Positions 51,233 through 59,185 of a DNA stretch of 64,000 nucleotides are shown here, piece after piece. The notes under the pieces are model-generated. The model worked only from the letters and a program-made list of their open reading frames with translations, had not been told where the DNA came from and searched no databases. Source of the stretch: a bacterium (GTDB taxonomy: Bacteria; Armatimonadota; Fimbriimonadia; Fimbriimonadales; Fimbriimonadaceae). Every line of letters starts with the position of its first letter. The first letter of the stretch is position 1. The stretch is from contig JAIXQR010000001.1 of assembly GCA_027485645.1 (NCBI GenBank), forward strand, positions 1 to 64,000, in the 5' to 3' direction. The position numbers and the translations under genes were made by a program.

Positions 51233-52242
51233 TTGCATCGGCTCAAGAATTTGTAGCTCAAAGAAGCTTGGACATGGATCTTCTGGCGGAAGTCGCTGAA
51301 GACGTGAATCGAGTTGAAGAGGAACTCCGGCGTCAGATACTGAGCCGAGTTGATCTGGTCGAGCGCGTCAGTCGCCTGACCCTCGAAGCCGGCGGGAAGC
51401 GTCTTCGCCCGGCTTTCATCGCCCTCGCGGCTAAGGCCATTGGTAACCCATTCGAAGAAGAGCGCGTGGTCAAGCTTGGCGCTTCGCTGGAGATGATCCA
51501 CATGGCCACGTTGATCCATGACGACGTGATCGATGATGCGAAAACCCGTCGCGGCAAGCCAACCGCGGCTGCCGAGTTGGGCAACACGGCAGCCATTCTC
51601 AGCGGCGACGTTCTTCTTGCGAAGGCGATGTCGGTGTTAGCGTCGGACGCAGATCTCACGGTGATTCGGGTTGTCAGCACCGCCGTCGAAACGATGGCGG
51701 AAGGCGAAGTCCGAGAGCTGGAAGCTCGTGGCGATTTTGACCTTTCGGAAGCCGCGTACGAAGAAATCGTCGAACTCAAAACCGGACGGTTTATTGAAGC
51801 ATGCTGCCAAGTTGGTGCGCTGATTGCAGCTGCGACGCCGAGCGAAGTCGATGCGCTGAGCACCTACGGCAAGCACGTTGGCCTCGCCTTCCAAATCGTC
51901 GATGATCTGCTCGACTATCGCGGCGACAAGGCGAAGACGGGCAAGTCCACCGGAACCGACTTCCGCGAAGGACAGATGACCCTGCCGATGATCTATCTCC
52001 GAGAAACTCTTTCGGATGCGGAGGAGAAGATTGCGCGGCATCGCTTCGGAAATGGTGCGAGCGACGATGAGATTCGCATGATCGCGGATTGGATGGACAC
52101 GCGTGGAGCGTTTGAGCGAGCCGAAAACGAAGCCCGCCGACGCGTCGGAATTGCTAAGGATGCCCTGAAGGCATTGCGAGATTCGCATAGCCGACAAGTG
52201 CTGGAAGCCGTCGCGGACTACGTTCTTTTCCGGAAGGTTTGA
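51229..52242 (+). CDS. Long-chain polyprenyl diphosphate synthase (menaquinone side chain)
   Basis: Trans-prenyltransferase of 337 residues making the C35-C45 tail for menaquinone. First Asp motif LIHDDVIDDAKTRRGKPT (about 97-112), second FQIVDDLLDYRGD (about 221-233), and GGKRLRPAF. The small residues ahead of the first motif (MIHMATLIHDD) agree with long products, as in heptaprenyl/octaprenyl synthases. No separate small HepS-like subunit is adjacent, so it should be a homodimer. It follows menG in one message. Confidence 0.94.
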   Translation: MIASAQEFVAQRSLDMDLLAEVAEDVNRVEEELRRQILSRVDLVERVSRLTLEAGGKRLRPAFIALAAKAIGNPFEEERVVKLGASLEMIHMATLIHDDVIDDAKTRRGKPTAAAELGNTAAILSGDVLLAKAMSVLASDADLTVIRVVSTAVETMAEGEVRELEARGDFDLSEAAYEEIVELKTGRFIEACCQVGALIAAATPSEVDALSTYGKHVGLAFQIVDDLLDYRGDKAKTGKSTGTDFREGQMTLPMIYLRETLSDAEEKIARHRFGNGASDDEIRMIADWMDTRGAFERAENEARRRVGIAKDALKALRDSHSRQVLEAVADYVLFRKV

Positions 52243-52244
52243 GG

Positions 52245-53003
52245 ATGTCGTTCCAAGCCGTTCTCTTTGACCTCGATGGCACGCTCTACCGTGGCGACGA
52301 GGTCATTGAGGGCTCTGCCCCGGCGGTCCAGCGGTTGGTTGACGCTGGTATCAAAGTTGCCTACGTCACGAACAACTCCACTCAAACACGGCAGTTTTTC
52401 AGCGACAAGCTAGAACGCATGGGCTTCGTGTGCTCTCCTGAGTTGGTGTACGGGACGGCTTATGGTGCGGTGCGGGAAGCGGCGAAGCGCGGCCTTTCGC
52501 GCATTGCGGTGGTGGGTGAACCAGGCCTAAAGGAATCGCTCGCTGAAGCCGGGAGCGTGATCGTTGATTTTGACGAGCAGCCGGAGGCGGTGATCGTTGG
52601 GCTTTGCCGAACGTTCACTTACGACCTCATGAAGTCTGCGATGGCGGCGATCCGCGGTGGGGCATTCTTTATCGCGACCAATGAGGACGCGACGTTTCCG
52701 GTCGAAGGGGGCGGCTTTATTCCCGGCGCCGGTAGCGTGGTAGCGGCGGTTAAGACCTGCAGCCAAACGGAACCGTTTGTGATTGGCAAGCCAAATCCGA
52801 ATCTGATTCAGCTTGCGATGGCCGATCTTGGCGTGTCACCCGAGGAAACGCTGGTGGTCGGCGACCGGCTGGATACGGACATCGAGGCCGGCATCCGCGC
52901 GGGATGTACGGTGCATTTGGTGCTTACGGGAGTTGAATCGGAAGCCCCGGAAGGGTTGCCATTCACCTACAACGTCGCCGCCCTAGTTGAGCAGATTCTT
53001 TAG
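52245..53003 (+). CDS. HAD-IIA family phosphatase (NagD/PNPase-like)
   Basis: A 252-residue haloacid dehalogenase-type phosphatase. Motif I LFDLDGTLYRGD (Asp9, Asp11), motif II TNNSTQT (about 44-50), cap domain of the IIA type, lysine in IGKPNPNL (about 184-191), and motif IV VVGDRLDTDIEAG. Substrates in this family range from p-nitrophenyl phosphate and nucleotides to phosphoglycolate; not decided here. ATG 52245 is preferred over a TTG two codons earlier; GAGG overlaps the stop of the previous gene just before it. It converges on the big fusion gene with a 4-base overlap. Confidence 0.92.
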   Translation: MSFQAVLFDLDGTLYRGDEVIEGSAPAVQRLVDAGIKVAYVTNNSTQTRQFFSDKLERMGFVCSPELVYGTAYGAVREAAKRGLSRIAVVGEPGLKESLAEAGSVIVDFDEQPEAVIVGLCRTFTYDLMKSAMAAIRGGAFFIATNEDATFPVEGGGFIPGAGSVVAAVKTCSQTEPFVIGKPNPNLIQLAMADLGVSPEETLVVGDRLDTDIEAGIRAGCTVHLVLTGVESEAPEGLPFTYNVAALVEQIL

Positions 53004-56000
53004 ACAGAAGCCGTTTCTTTGGATTCTCGCACCGCGAGATGCGCTACTTCGGACACGTATCGATCTCGCTGTTCCTTCTCTAGGGTTCTCCAGGTCAGGA
53101 ACTGCCTTCGCAGGTTTGCCAGGAATCGACGGTTCACGGTGGGCCAGTTCTCCGGGTCTCCGGCAAGTCGGTTGAGCTTGAGATCCAGCACGTAAACGCC
53201 CTTGACTTGGCTCGGCGCGAGCGTAAGGGTCAAGCGCTGGGAAATGCCCAGGTCGTAAGGGGCAAGCCACATTGCGCAGCTCACTTCGTACGCCGGGGGA
53301 ACAACACCAGGCAGTCGGCACGAATCAGTGTCTCGACTCACGAAGTCGCCGATGGTGAATCCTTCGAACGCCTTCAACCATTCGGTCAAAAAGACAGTCA
53401 GCGGACCGGCTTCAGCGGCAGAGATGCTAAACGGCAGGGGCAACAGCCATTCGTCGCCTTCTGGCTCGGTGTTGAAGACCTCGTCGTTCATGGCAGGAGC
53501 CGCGATCTGAGCCGCCTTTCTCGCGGGGAAGATTGTGCTGAGAAGCACAACTCCCATCACGATGACGGCGGACATAACGGCGCTGGTAGAACTGAAGTTG
53601 AGGGTCAGTCCTGGAAGCGCACCGGTAGCGACAATGACCTTCGCTGAGCCCTGGGCGACGTAATAGCCGATGACGGCCCCGAGCACCCCGTACACGAGGG
53701 ATTCGGCGAAGAACAGCATCGCAATATGGTTCGGCGCGAGTCCAATCGCGCTGAAAATGCCGATTTCTTTGGTCCGCTCGTAAACGCTCGCGATCATCGT
53801 GTTAAGCACGAACACGCTGGCGATGAGAAGCTGAACGATGATCAGTCCTAGGCCGGTGCTCTTGGACGCGGCGAAGATTGAGAACTGCTTGACTTCAAGT
53901 TCGCTTGCGCCCTCCGCCTTCGGCACCGAGGCGTATACGTTAAGTCGAAGTCGGGGCATCAGGTCCACCAGTGCGGCCCGAGTGGCGGCCGGGTCATTGA
54001 ACTGCACGGCGACGGTTCGAAGTTCGGCACCCTGAGAGAATGCCGTGTCGGTTGGCACAATGAAGATGCTGCCGGGGTCAAGCCGCAGGTAGCTGCGGAA
54101 TGCTTGGGTGCTGCTTGCGGTTTGCTCTTGGTACCGCTTGGAAAGGCTGAAATCGGGCGGCATGAAGCCATCGCCATCGAGATCGGTGATGCTGCGCAGG
54201 ATACCGGCGTCGGCAATACCGATTACGGTGTATTGCGTTCCGGCGTAGTTCACCTTCGCACGACCGACTTCATTGTTGGCGATCTTGAGTTGCTCAGCCA
54301 AAGGCTGCGGAAGGATGACGACATTTCGGTCGCCGCGGCGGAACCATCGACCGCCGGGAAGCAGTGCCTTTTGAGGTTGAAGGACCTTCTCTTCCTCCGG
54401 GTCCAGCCCCATCATGGCTCGAACTTCGGCGACGCGGTCGGCGCGTTGCAACGTGAGGACGCCGGTATCGCCGATGTCCGCGCCGTAGTAGAAGGCCCTT
54501 CGGACCACGGTTCCACGCGTACCGAACTCGTTGGCAATCGTTCGGTAAGTCCCCAACTGAAGCGGTTCAAGACCGGGTGTTCGGACAAGTAGGCCGGGGT
54601 AATTCGCTTTGTTTGGGCTCGGGGCTTCGTTCAGCGAGAGATCCGCCACGATGCTTGTGAAGCTCAGAACAATGAAGGTCATCACGACCAGGGTCAGTGT
54701 GGTGAGGATCGTCCTCGCCTTACGTCGGCGCATGTTGCTGACGCCGAGGTTAAAGGCTGCCATTGCAACGCTAGACCGCTTGATATCGACATCGTGAACG
54801 CCGCTTTGGGTCGCGCGAATCGCCTTCATGGAGTTTTCGAACTTGCCGAGGATGAAGGAGATGACGATGAGACTTAAAACGCCCATCACGAACGCCACAA
54901 AGATCATCGACGGGTTCTGTACGATTTCGAAGGCGGGGTGAATCAATCGCAGCAGAATGAACGAGCCAATGAAGATTCCGATCGAAGCGAGCAATTGCTT
55001 GATCAGAAGTTGGTTTCCTATCATCAAGCGTTCAACAAAGTAGCTGAACGGGATGAGCAGGAAGAGATAGAACACCACGCCGTTCACGACGTCGTTGGCG
55101 GTGCTCATGATGACCGGGTGCGCCCGAAGGGCAAAGCCCCAAGCCGCGCGGCTGTGGCGCTGGGCTTCGGCCCAGTTCTTCTGCAACAGCGATTCCTCCG
55201 CGGCTTTGGCCTCTTTCACCGCGCTTTCGTGGAGGTCTCGAATCCCCGGGCTAATGATTCGGTACTTGAAGAACCGATCCAGTCGCGTCTGGTTAATCGC
55301 GATAATGTCGTTCGCCGTGGTCAGTGCGGTGTTGGGGAAGAGGTACTGATCGTCGGCGGGTGAAGTCGGCGGGCTCGTGTCCTTGCCGCCTGGAGCGCGA
55401 AAACCAAGACCTTCCTCGTTGCCGACCTTAGAGTTGGTCAGGATGAGCCGGTTCTCGTCGTTACCACCGAGCAATATGTATCGCTGGCCGGGAGTGAGAA
55501 ACACCACTTGCGAGTCCTCGATTTCGGCCGTCAGTCGCTGGTCGAACGGCGGGAGGAACACGCCAAAGTCTTGTGGCATTGAGCCGCTTCTGGCATCGGT
55601 GGGCATGATGCGACGAAGGGCACGGAGTTCCTGCGGATCAGTCAGACCAAAGACGTCGATGGCGACGCAAGGGAAGACAACGATCGGAGATTGGCGATCG
55701 GGGGACTTGAGCTGGAAGAAGATTCGGAACTGGAAGTCGCCGTAGAAGCCGAGCGAGGCCGCATGGTCGATCCGGCCGGTCGCATCGTCGATTCGAAAAG
55801 CCGCGATTCGGTTTCGCGGGGGATCAATCGGGCCGTAGGAGTTAATGGTCGGGATGCCGATGAATCGGTAATCCGCTTTGTTACCGACCGTGCTTTGAAT
55901 CATGTCTCCGCGCACGCCCATGAGGGTGGTTTGGCGCGCGAGATAGGTCGCAAGCGTTCCCGGAACCGGCTCGTCGGGCACGAAACTTCGAGTTGGATCG

Positions 56001-57520
56001 AAGGAGACGACTTGCCCGTGGAGTTTTCCGAATCCGCCAATGAGCCGCATGCCCGATGGACGGGCCGGGGCCAACGGAACCTTGTGGTCAGATGACTCCG
56101 TCTGGTCGGTCGTGTCGTTCAGCACGTGGTGCAGCATGCAGGCGAGCGTCTGCACTTGCCGAGTTACGTTGCCAAAGTCGATCTGCGATACCGTATCAAA
56201 GGGGGTATCGACGTTCGGACGGCTGTCTTCTACCGTGATGAAGGAGAGGGCGTTTAGGCCGCCAAGCACCATCGGCTCAGCATCGACGGCAAACTTGCCG
56301 CTGATGTTATTTTTCCAAGTTCGGCTGTCCCCGTTGTTGGTCCCATCAATCAGTACAAGGCGCGCCGGAGTAACGCCCATTTCGAGCGCGACGCGGTCCG
56401 CGTGGGCGCGGAAGATGCGGGACATGCTCCGCATTTGGTCAACAAGTTCGTCCCGAAACTCATAGAACCAGCCTCTGGCGTAGCTTCCGATCGTCGGAGC
56501 GCCAGAACTGATGTCTAAGCTAAGGGTGAGAAAAGGTGGCTGCTCGTTCGACTCGAGGTAGTGCTGGACGTACTCTCGAGCGCCGATCAGGGCGAGTCCG
56601 TGACCTCCGCTAATGACAACTCGAAGGGGTCGAGCGTGGGGAGTCTTGGTATAAATCCGCGCGACTTCGAGCGCTCCGGCAATTCCACCGATGGCTTCGG
56701 CACCAGGAGCCGCTCCAGGAACCACCGACATTGCGTCGGCATTGGCGTAGACCGCGATGACTTCGTTTGCTCGCTTGGCGTCGGTACCGGGAAAGTCGGC
56801 GGTGATGACTTGGCTTTTGGCGTTGACCCAACGCTGGTCGCATTTAAGGGTCGCGACTTCATTTTTCTGGGCCGCTCGTAGGACCTCCCCGGCGTTCTTC
56901 AGTGGAAGATAGAAGCGGGGGACGGAAAGCGGGACCCCGCTAAACTTCTGTTCGGCTTCGGTTCGACTTGGGACGTCGGGCTGAAGAAAGATGATCGCCT
57001 TTGCGCCGAGGGTTGCGGCGTTTCGCCAGCGAATCCCAGAGTTGAACTCGACAACGACGATTGAGCCCTTGACGTCTTTCCCGTTCAGGTCTTCGAGCGA
57101 CCCGGATTTGGCGAAGAGGATTGGTCCGGAGACATCACAGGTCGAGGTGCGAACCAGGTTTGGCCACATCGGCAAAACCGTGATCGGCTTCTGGTTGATC
57201 GTCAGCGTTCCCTTTGCGGTTGGATCGGGAATCGTGACGTTGAATTCGCGCTTCTTGACTTGTGTCGCGCCCAACTCGGAAAGCCGATTTGCGGCGAAGT
57301 CGAAGGTTTGCCGTTCCCCCTCGGATCCGGTCAGTCGAGAGCCGAATCCGCTCACCGTCTGATAGGTCTGTTTGATGCCAGGCGCGCTGACCTGATCGAT
57401 CAGGCCGCGATAGGTCGTACGAATTTCGGCTTCGGTGGGCGCTGGGCTAGCGAGGGACGCAAGGAGGCCAAGAGCGCCTACGCAGGCGAGGCGCCATCCA
57501 CGATGAGGGAGCCGAAGCAC
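53000..57520 (-). CDS. Fusion of degenerate M28-peptidase/PA domain with FtsX/MacB-type permease
   Basis: A 1506-residue membrane protein. Signal peptide (about 1-30); PA-like insert (about 115-225, SGPILFAKSG...KGSIVVVEFN...GAKAIIFLQ); M28 exopeptidase-like fold (about 240-460) whose zinc sites are mostly lost: the H-x-D becomes N260-A-D262, the DNASG site is AEAIGG (274-279), and GGEE is GGHG (305-308). Then about 330 residues of unknown, partly beta-rich sequence, a helical stretch, three membrane helices (about 808-890), and an FtsX/MacB permease (from about 920: NMRRRKARTILTTL, a periplasmic domain, then ASVYERTKEIGIFSAIGLAPNHI and two more helices), ending in a 150-residue soluble tail. 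No ABC ATPase gene adjoins. GTG start, TAAAAT 6 bases before. Confidence 0.85.
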   Translation of the reverse strand: MLRLPHRGWRLACVGALGLLASLASPAPTEAEIRTTYRGLIDQVSAPGIKQTYQTVSGFGSRLTGSEGERQTFDFAANRLSELGATQVKKREFNVTIPDPTAKGTLTINQKPITVLPMWPNLVRTSTCDVSGPILFAKSGSLEDLNGKDVKGSIVVVEFNSGIRWRNAATLGAKAIIFLQPDVPSRTEAEQKFSGVPLSVPRFYLPLKNAGEVLRAAQKNEVATLKCDQRWVNAKSQVITADFPGTDAKRANEVIAVYANADAMSVVPGAAPGAEAIGGIAGALEVARIYTKTPHARPLRVVISGGHGLALIGAREYVQHYLESNEQPPFLTLSLDISSGAPTIGSYARGWFYEFRDELVDQMRSMSRIFRAHADRVALEMGVTPARLVLIDGTNNGDSRTWKNNISGKFAVDAEPMVLGGLNALSFITVEDSRPNVDTPFDTVSQIDFGNVTRQVQTLACMLHHVLNDTTDQTESSDHKVPLAPARPSGMRLIGGFGKLHGQVVSFDPTRSFVPDEPVPGTLATYLARQTTLMGVRGDMIQSTVGNKADYRFIGIPTINSYGPIDPPRNRIAAFRIDDATGRIDHAASLGFYGDFQFRIFFQLKSPDRQSPIVVFPCVAIDVFGLTDPQELRALRRIMPTDARSGSMPQDFGVFLPPFDQRLTAEIEDSQVVFLTPGQRYILLGGNDENRLILTNSKVGNEEGLGFRAPGGKDTSPPTSPADDQYLFPNTALTTANDIIAINQTRLDRFFKYRIISPGIRDLHESAVKEAKAAEESLLQKNWAEAQRHSRAAWGFALRAHPVIMSTANDVVNGVVFYLFLLIPFSYFVERLMIGNQLLIKQLLASIGIFIGSFILLRLIHPAFEIVQNPSMIFVAFVMGVLSLIVISFILGKFENSMKAIRATQSGVHDVDIKRSSVAMAAFNLGVSNMRRRKARTILTTLTLVVMTFIVLSFTSIVADLSLNEAPSPNKANYPGLLVRTPGLEPLQLGTYRTIANEFGTRGTVVRRAFYYGADIGDTGVLTLQRADRVAEVRAMMGLDPEEEKVLQPQKALLPGGRWFRRGDRNVVILPQPLAEQLKIANNEVGRAKVNYAGTQYTVIGIADAGILRSITDLDGDGFMPPDFSLSKRYQEQTASSTQAFRSYLRLDPGSIFIVPTDTAFSQGAELRTVAVQFNDPAATRAALVDLMPRLRLNVYASVPKAEGASELEVKQFSIFAASKSTGLGLIIVQLLIASVFVLNTMIASVYERTKEIGIFSAIGLAPNHIAMLFFAESLVYGVLGAVIGYYVAQGSAKVIVATGALPGLTLNFSSTSAVMSAVIVMGVVLLSTIFPARKAAQIAAPAMNDEVFNTEPEGDEWLLPLPFSISAAEAGPLTVFLTEWLKAFEGFTIGDFVSRDTDSCRLPGVVPPAYEVSCAMWLAPYDLGISQRLTLTLAPSQVKGVYVLDLKLNRLAGDPENWPTVNRRFLANLRRQFLTWRTLEKEQRDRYVSEVAHLAVRESKETASV

Positions 57521-57526
57521 ATCAGC

Positions 57527-57532
57527 ATTTTA
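57527..57532 (-). promoter_or_regulatory. -10-like TAAAAT, 6 bases before GTG start
   Basis: TAAAAT ends 6 bases before the GTG at 57520; no Shine-Dalgarno. Suggests the fusion gene is transcribed on its own as a leaderless message although the pseudopilin gene lies 40 bases upstream. Confidence 0.45.
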
Positions 57533-57560
57533 GCCGTAGGTTTTGATTTTCGGTACGAAA

Positions 57561-58436
57561 TCAGTTCAAATCCCACTTGTACACGGCGGAATTCTGGATG
57601 AAGCCCTGCCAATTCGCTTGGAAGTTGCAGCCGCGGGTGAGGTCGCTTGGCGAGAAAGATCGGACCGAGCCGTCAAGCATGGCAACCGTCATTCGACCGG
57701 TGTGCCAAGTCCAAGCGCCGCCGTACCGGAATTCAACATTTTCGGAGCCGCCTTCCCAGCCACGAGATGGCGTGTAGACCTCGGTATTGCCTGCAGAGGA
57801 GCCAGTAAACGTATCCACGGCGCGACCGATTGGGTCCGCCGAATATCGGCACGGAGGCACGACGAGCCAGCTTCCTCCGATCACTTGTCCGGTGATGGCG
57901 TCTTGAACGGCCGAATCGACGAAAAGGATCGTATTGGCGCTGGACTGAATATCGAACTGGCTGCGGGTGCGAGCCGCCCATCCGGTCCTTTCGCGCACAA
58001 CCGGGCTCAAATACTGAAAGTTGTAACCGAGGTTGACCTTCTGTGAGGCCGTGTAGTACCGGGAGCTCGTGTCACCGGCCACCAGGTCGGCGTCGAAGGT
58101 TGATGCGACGACCGATTTACCGGTTCGGTTTTCTGGGCAGAAGAACTGGTCAAACCCGGGGCGGTACGGCAAAAGGAGCTGTACCCAGGTCCGGTCATTC
58201 TGTGAGCTCGGGGTGCCGCCCACTTGATGATTGATTGGCAAGTACCGCTGATCGTAGTCGTCGGTGTAAATCAGCGTCGCTTGCGATACTTGCTTAAACT
58301 GGCTGGCGCACTGAGTTGAATGGGCACGAGCTTTTGCCGAGGCGAAGACAGGGAACAACACTCCCGCGACAACTAGCAAGATGGCGAGAACTACAAGCAA
58401 CTCAACAAGCGTAAAAGCTCGACGTACCATGGGCAC
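57561..58436 (-). CDS. Pseudopilin-like protein (DUF1559-like), third copy
   Basis: Prepilin-type protein of 291 residues: leader MPMVRRA, then FTLVELLVVLAILLVVAG and FPVFASAKARAHSTQCASQFKQ. A late segment HTGRMTVAMLDGSVRSFSPSDL is the H...DG(S/H)V(R/K) signature of the group. Start is GTG 58436, with TAATAT 8 bases before it, or ATG 58430. Its upstream neighbour (GNAT gene) ends only 12 bases away on the same strand. Most divergent of the three pseudopilins in the window. Confidence 0.9.
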   Translation of the reverse strand: MPMVRRAFTLVELLVVLAILLVVAGVLFPVFASAKARAHSTQCASQFKQVSQATLIYTDDYDQRYLPINHQVGGTPSSQNDRTWVQLLLPYRPGFDQFFCPENRTGKSVVASTFDADLVAGDTSSRYYTASQKVNLGYNFQYLSPVVRERTGWAARTRSQFDIQSSANTILFVDSAVQDAITGQVIGGSWLVVPPCRYSADPIGRAVDTFTGSSAGNTEVYTPSRGWEGGSENVEFRYGGAWTWHTGRMTVAMLDGSVRSFSPSDLTRGCNFQANWQGFIQNSAVYKWDLN

Positions 58437-58444
58437 TGGTTTCT

Positions 58445-58450
58445 ATATTA
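58445..58450 (-). promoter_or_regulatory. -10-like TAATAT, 8 bases before pseudopilin GTG
   Basis: TAATAT overlaps the 3' end of the GNAT gene and ends 8 bases before the GTG at 58436. No Shine-Dalgarno. Confidence 0.35.
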
Positions 58451-59185
58451 CAGCAACTCTGGCCGAATCTTGGGGTCAATTGTATAAACCGTTAGGCTGC
58501 TAACTTCGGAGAATCCGAGGCTCTTGTACCAAGCACCAAGGTTATAGTCGCACTGTAATATTACGGGGTTTTCGCTTGCGGCAACTCGAATACGACGGAC
58601 TAAATCGCGCCCAAAACCTTTGTTTCTTTTCGAAGCCCCAACGCATAAATTGTAGACACCTACGGTTTCTGCGTTGTAATGCATTAACGCGGTAGATACG
58701 ACCGCGCCATCGGTTAGTTGGCCGACTGCCGGGATTCCACTATTACAAATAGCGTTACGAATAGCCCCTTGCTCGGCAAGCCCGTACCTTTGGAAGAAGG
58801 TTTCGATCATCAAGTTTGCGGCGGCAAGCACATCTATCGGACTGATCGGCTCCGTTTCAAAATCCGGCACTGGCCCGATGGCGGGGGCAGCCATTTGTAA
58901 CATTCGGTAGGAGGGCTGAAATCCGGCCCGCCGGAGCATTTCATTCACCGGAGCCGTTGGGATGGCGTAGAGGTGAAAAACCGAGCGCTGCGCCGCATGT
59001 CGCGCGAACATGCCGGCATCGTTGCTGTTCAGGTTGCGGATGACCGCGAAATTGGCGACGGGATGGTTCACCGCGCCCTCGCAGAACAAGTAGTCGTCGG
59101 TCTCGGTGAGGCTGCCTTCGGCAGCGGCTCCGAGAGCGCGAAAAGTCGCCAACAGGTTGTCAAACCCGATTGGGAACTCTGGCAT
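58448..59185 (-). CDS. GNAT-family N-acetyltransferase
   Basis: A 245-residue acyl-CoA-dependent acetyltransferase. The C-terminal half carries the GNAT core: VYNLCVGASKRNKGFGRDLVRRI with the R/Q-x-x-G-x-G/A pyrophosphate loop as KRNKGFG, then ILQCDYNLGAWYKSLGFSEV. The N-terminal half (about 1-120) resembles a second, degenerate GNAT-like unit. Substrate unknown. The ATG at 59185 overlaps the stop of the upstream hydrolase gene (TAATG), arguing for that start rather than an in-frame codon at 59203. Confidence 0.82.
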   Translation of the reverse strand: MPEFPIGFDNLLATFRALGAAAEGSLTETDDYLFCEGAVNHPVANFAVIRNLNSNDAGMFARHAAQRSVFHLYAIPTAPVNEMLRRAGFQPSYRMLQMAAPAIGPVPDFETEPISPIDVLAAANLMIETFFQRYGLAEQGAIRNAICNSGIPAVGQLTDGAVVSTALMHYNAETVGVYNLCVGASKRNKGFGRDLVRRIRVAASENPVILQCDYNLGAWYKSLGFSEVSSLTVYTIDPKIRPELL

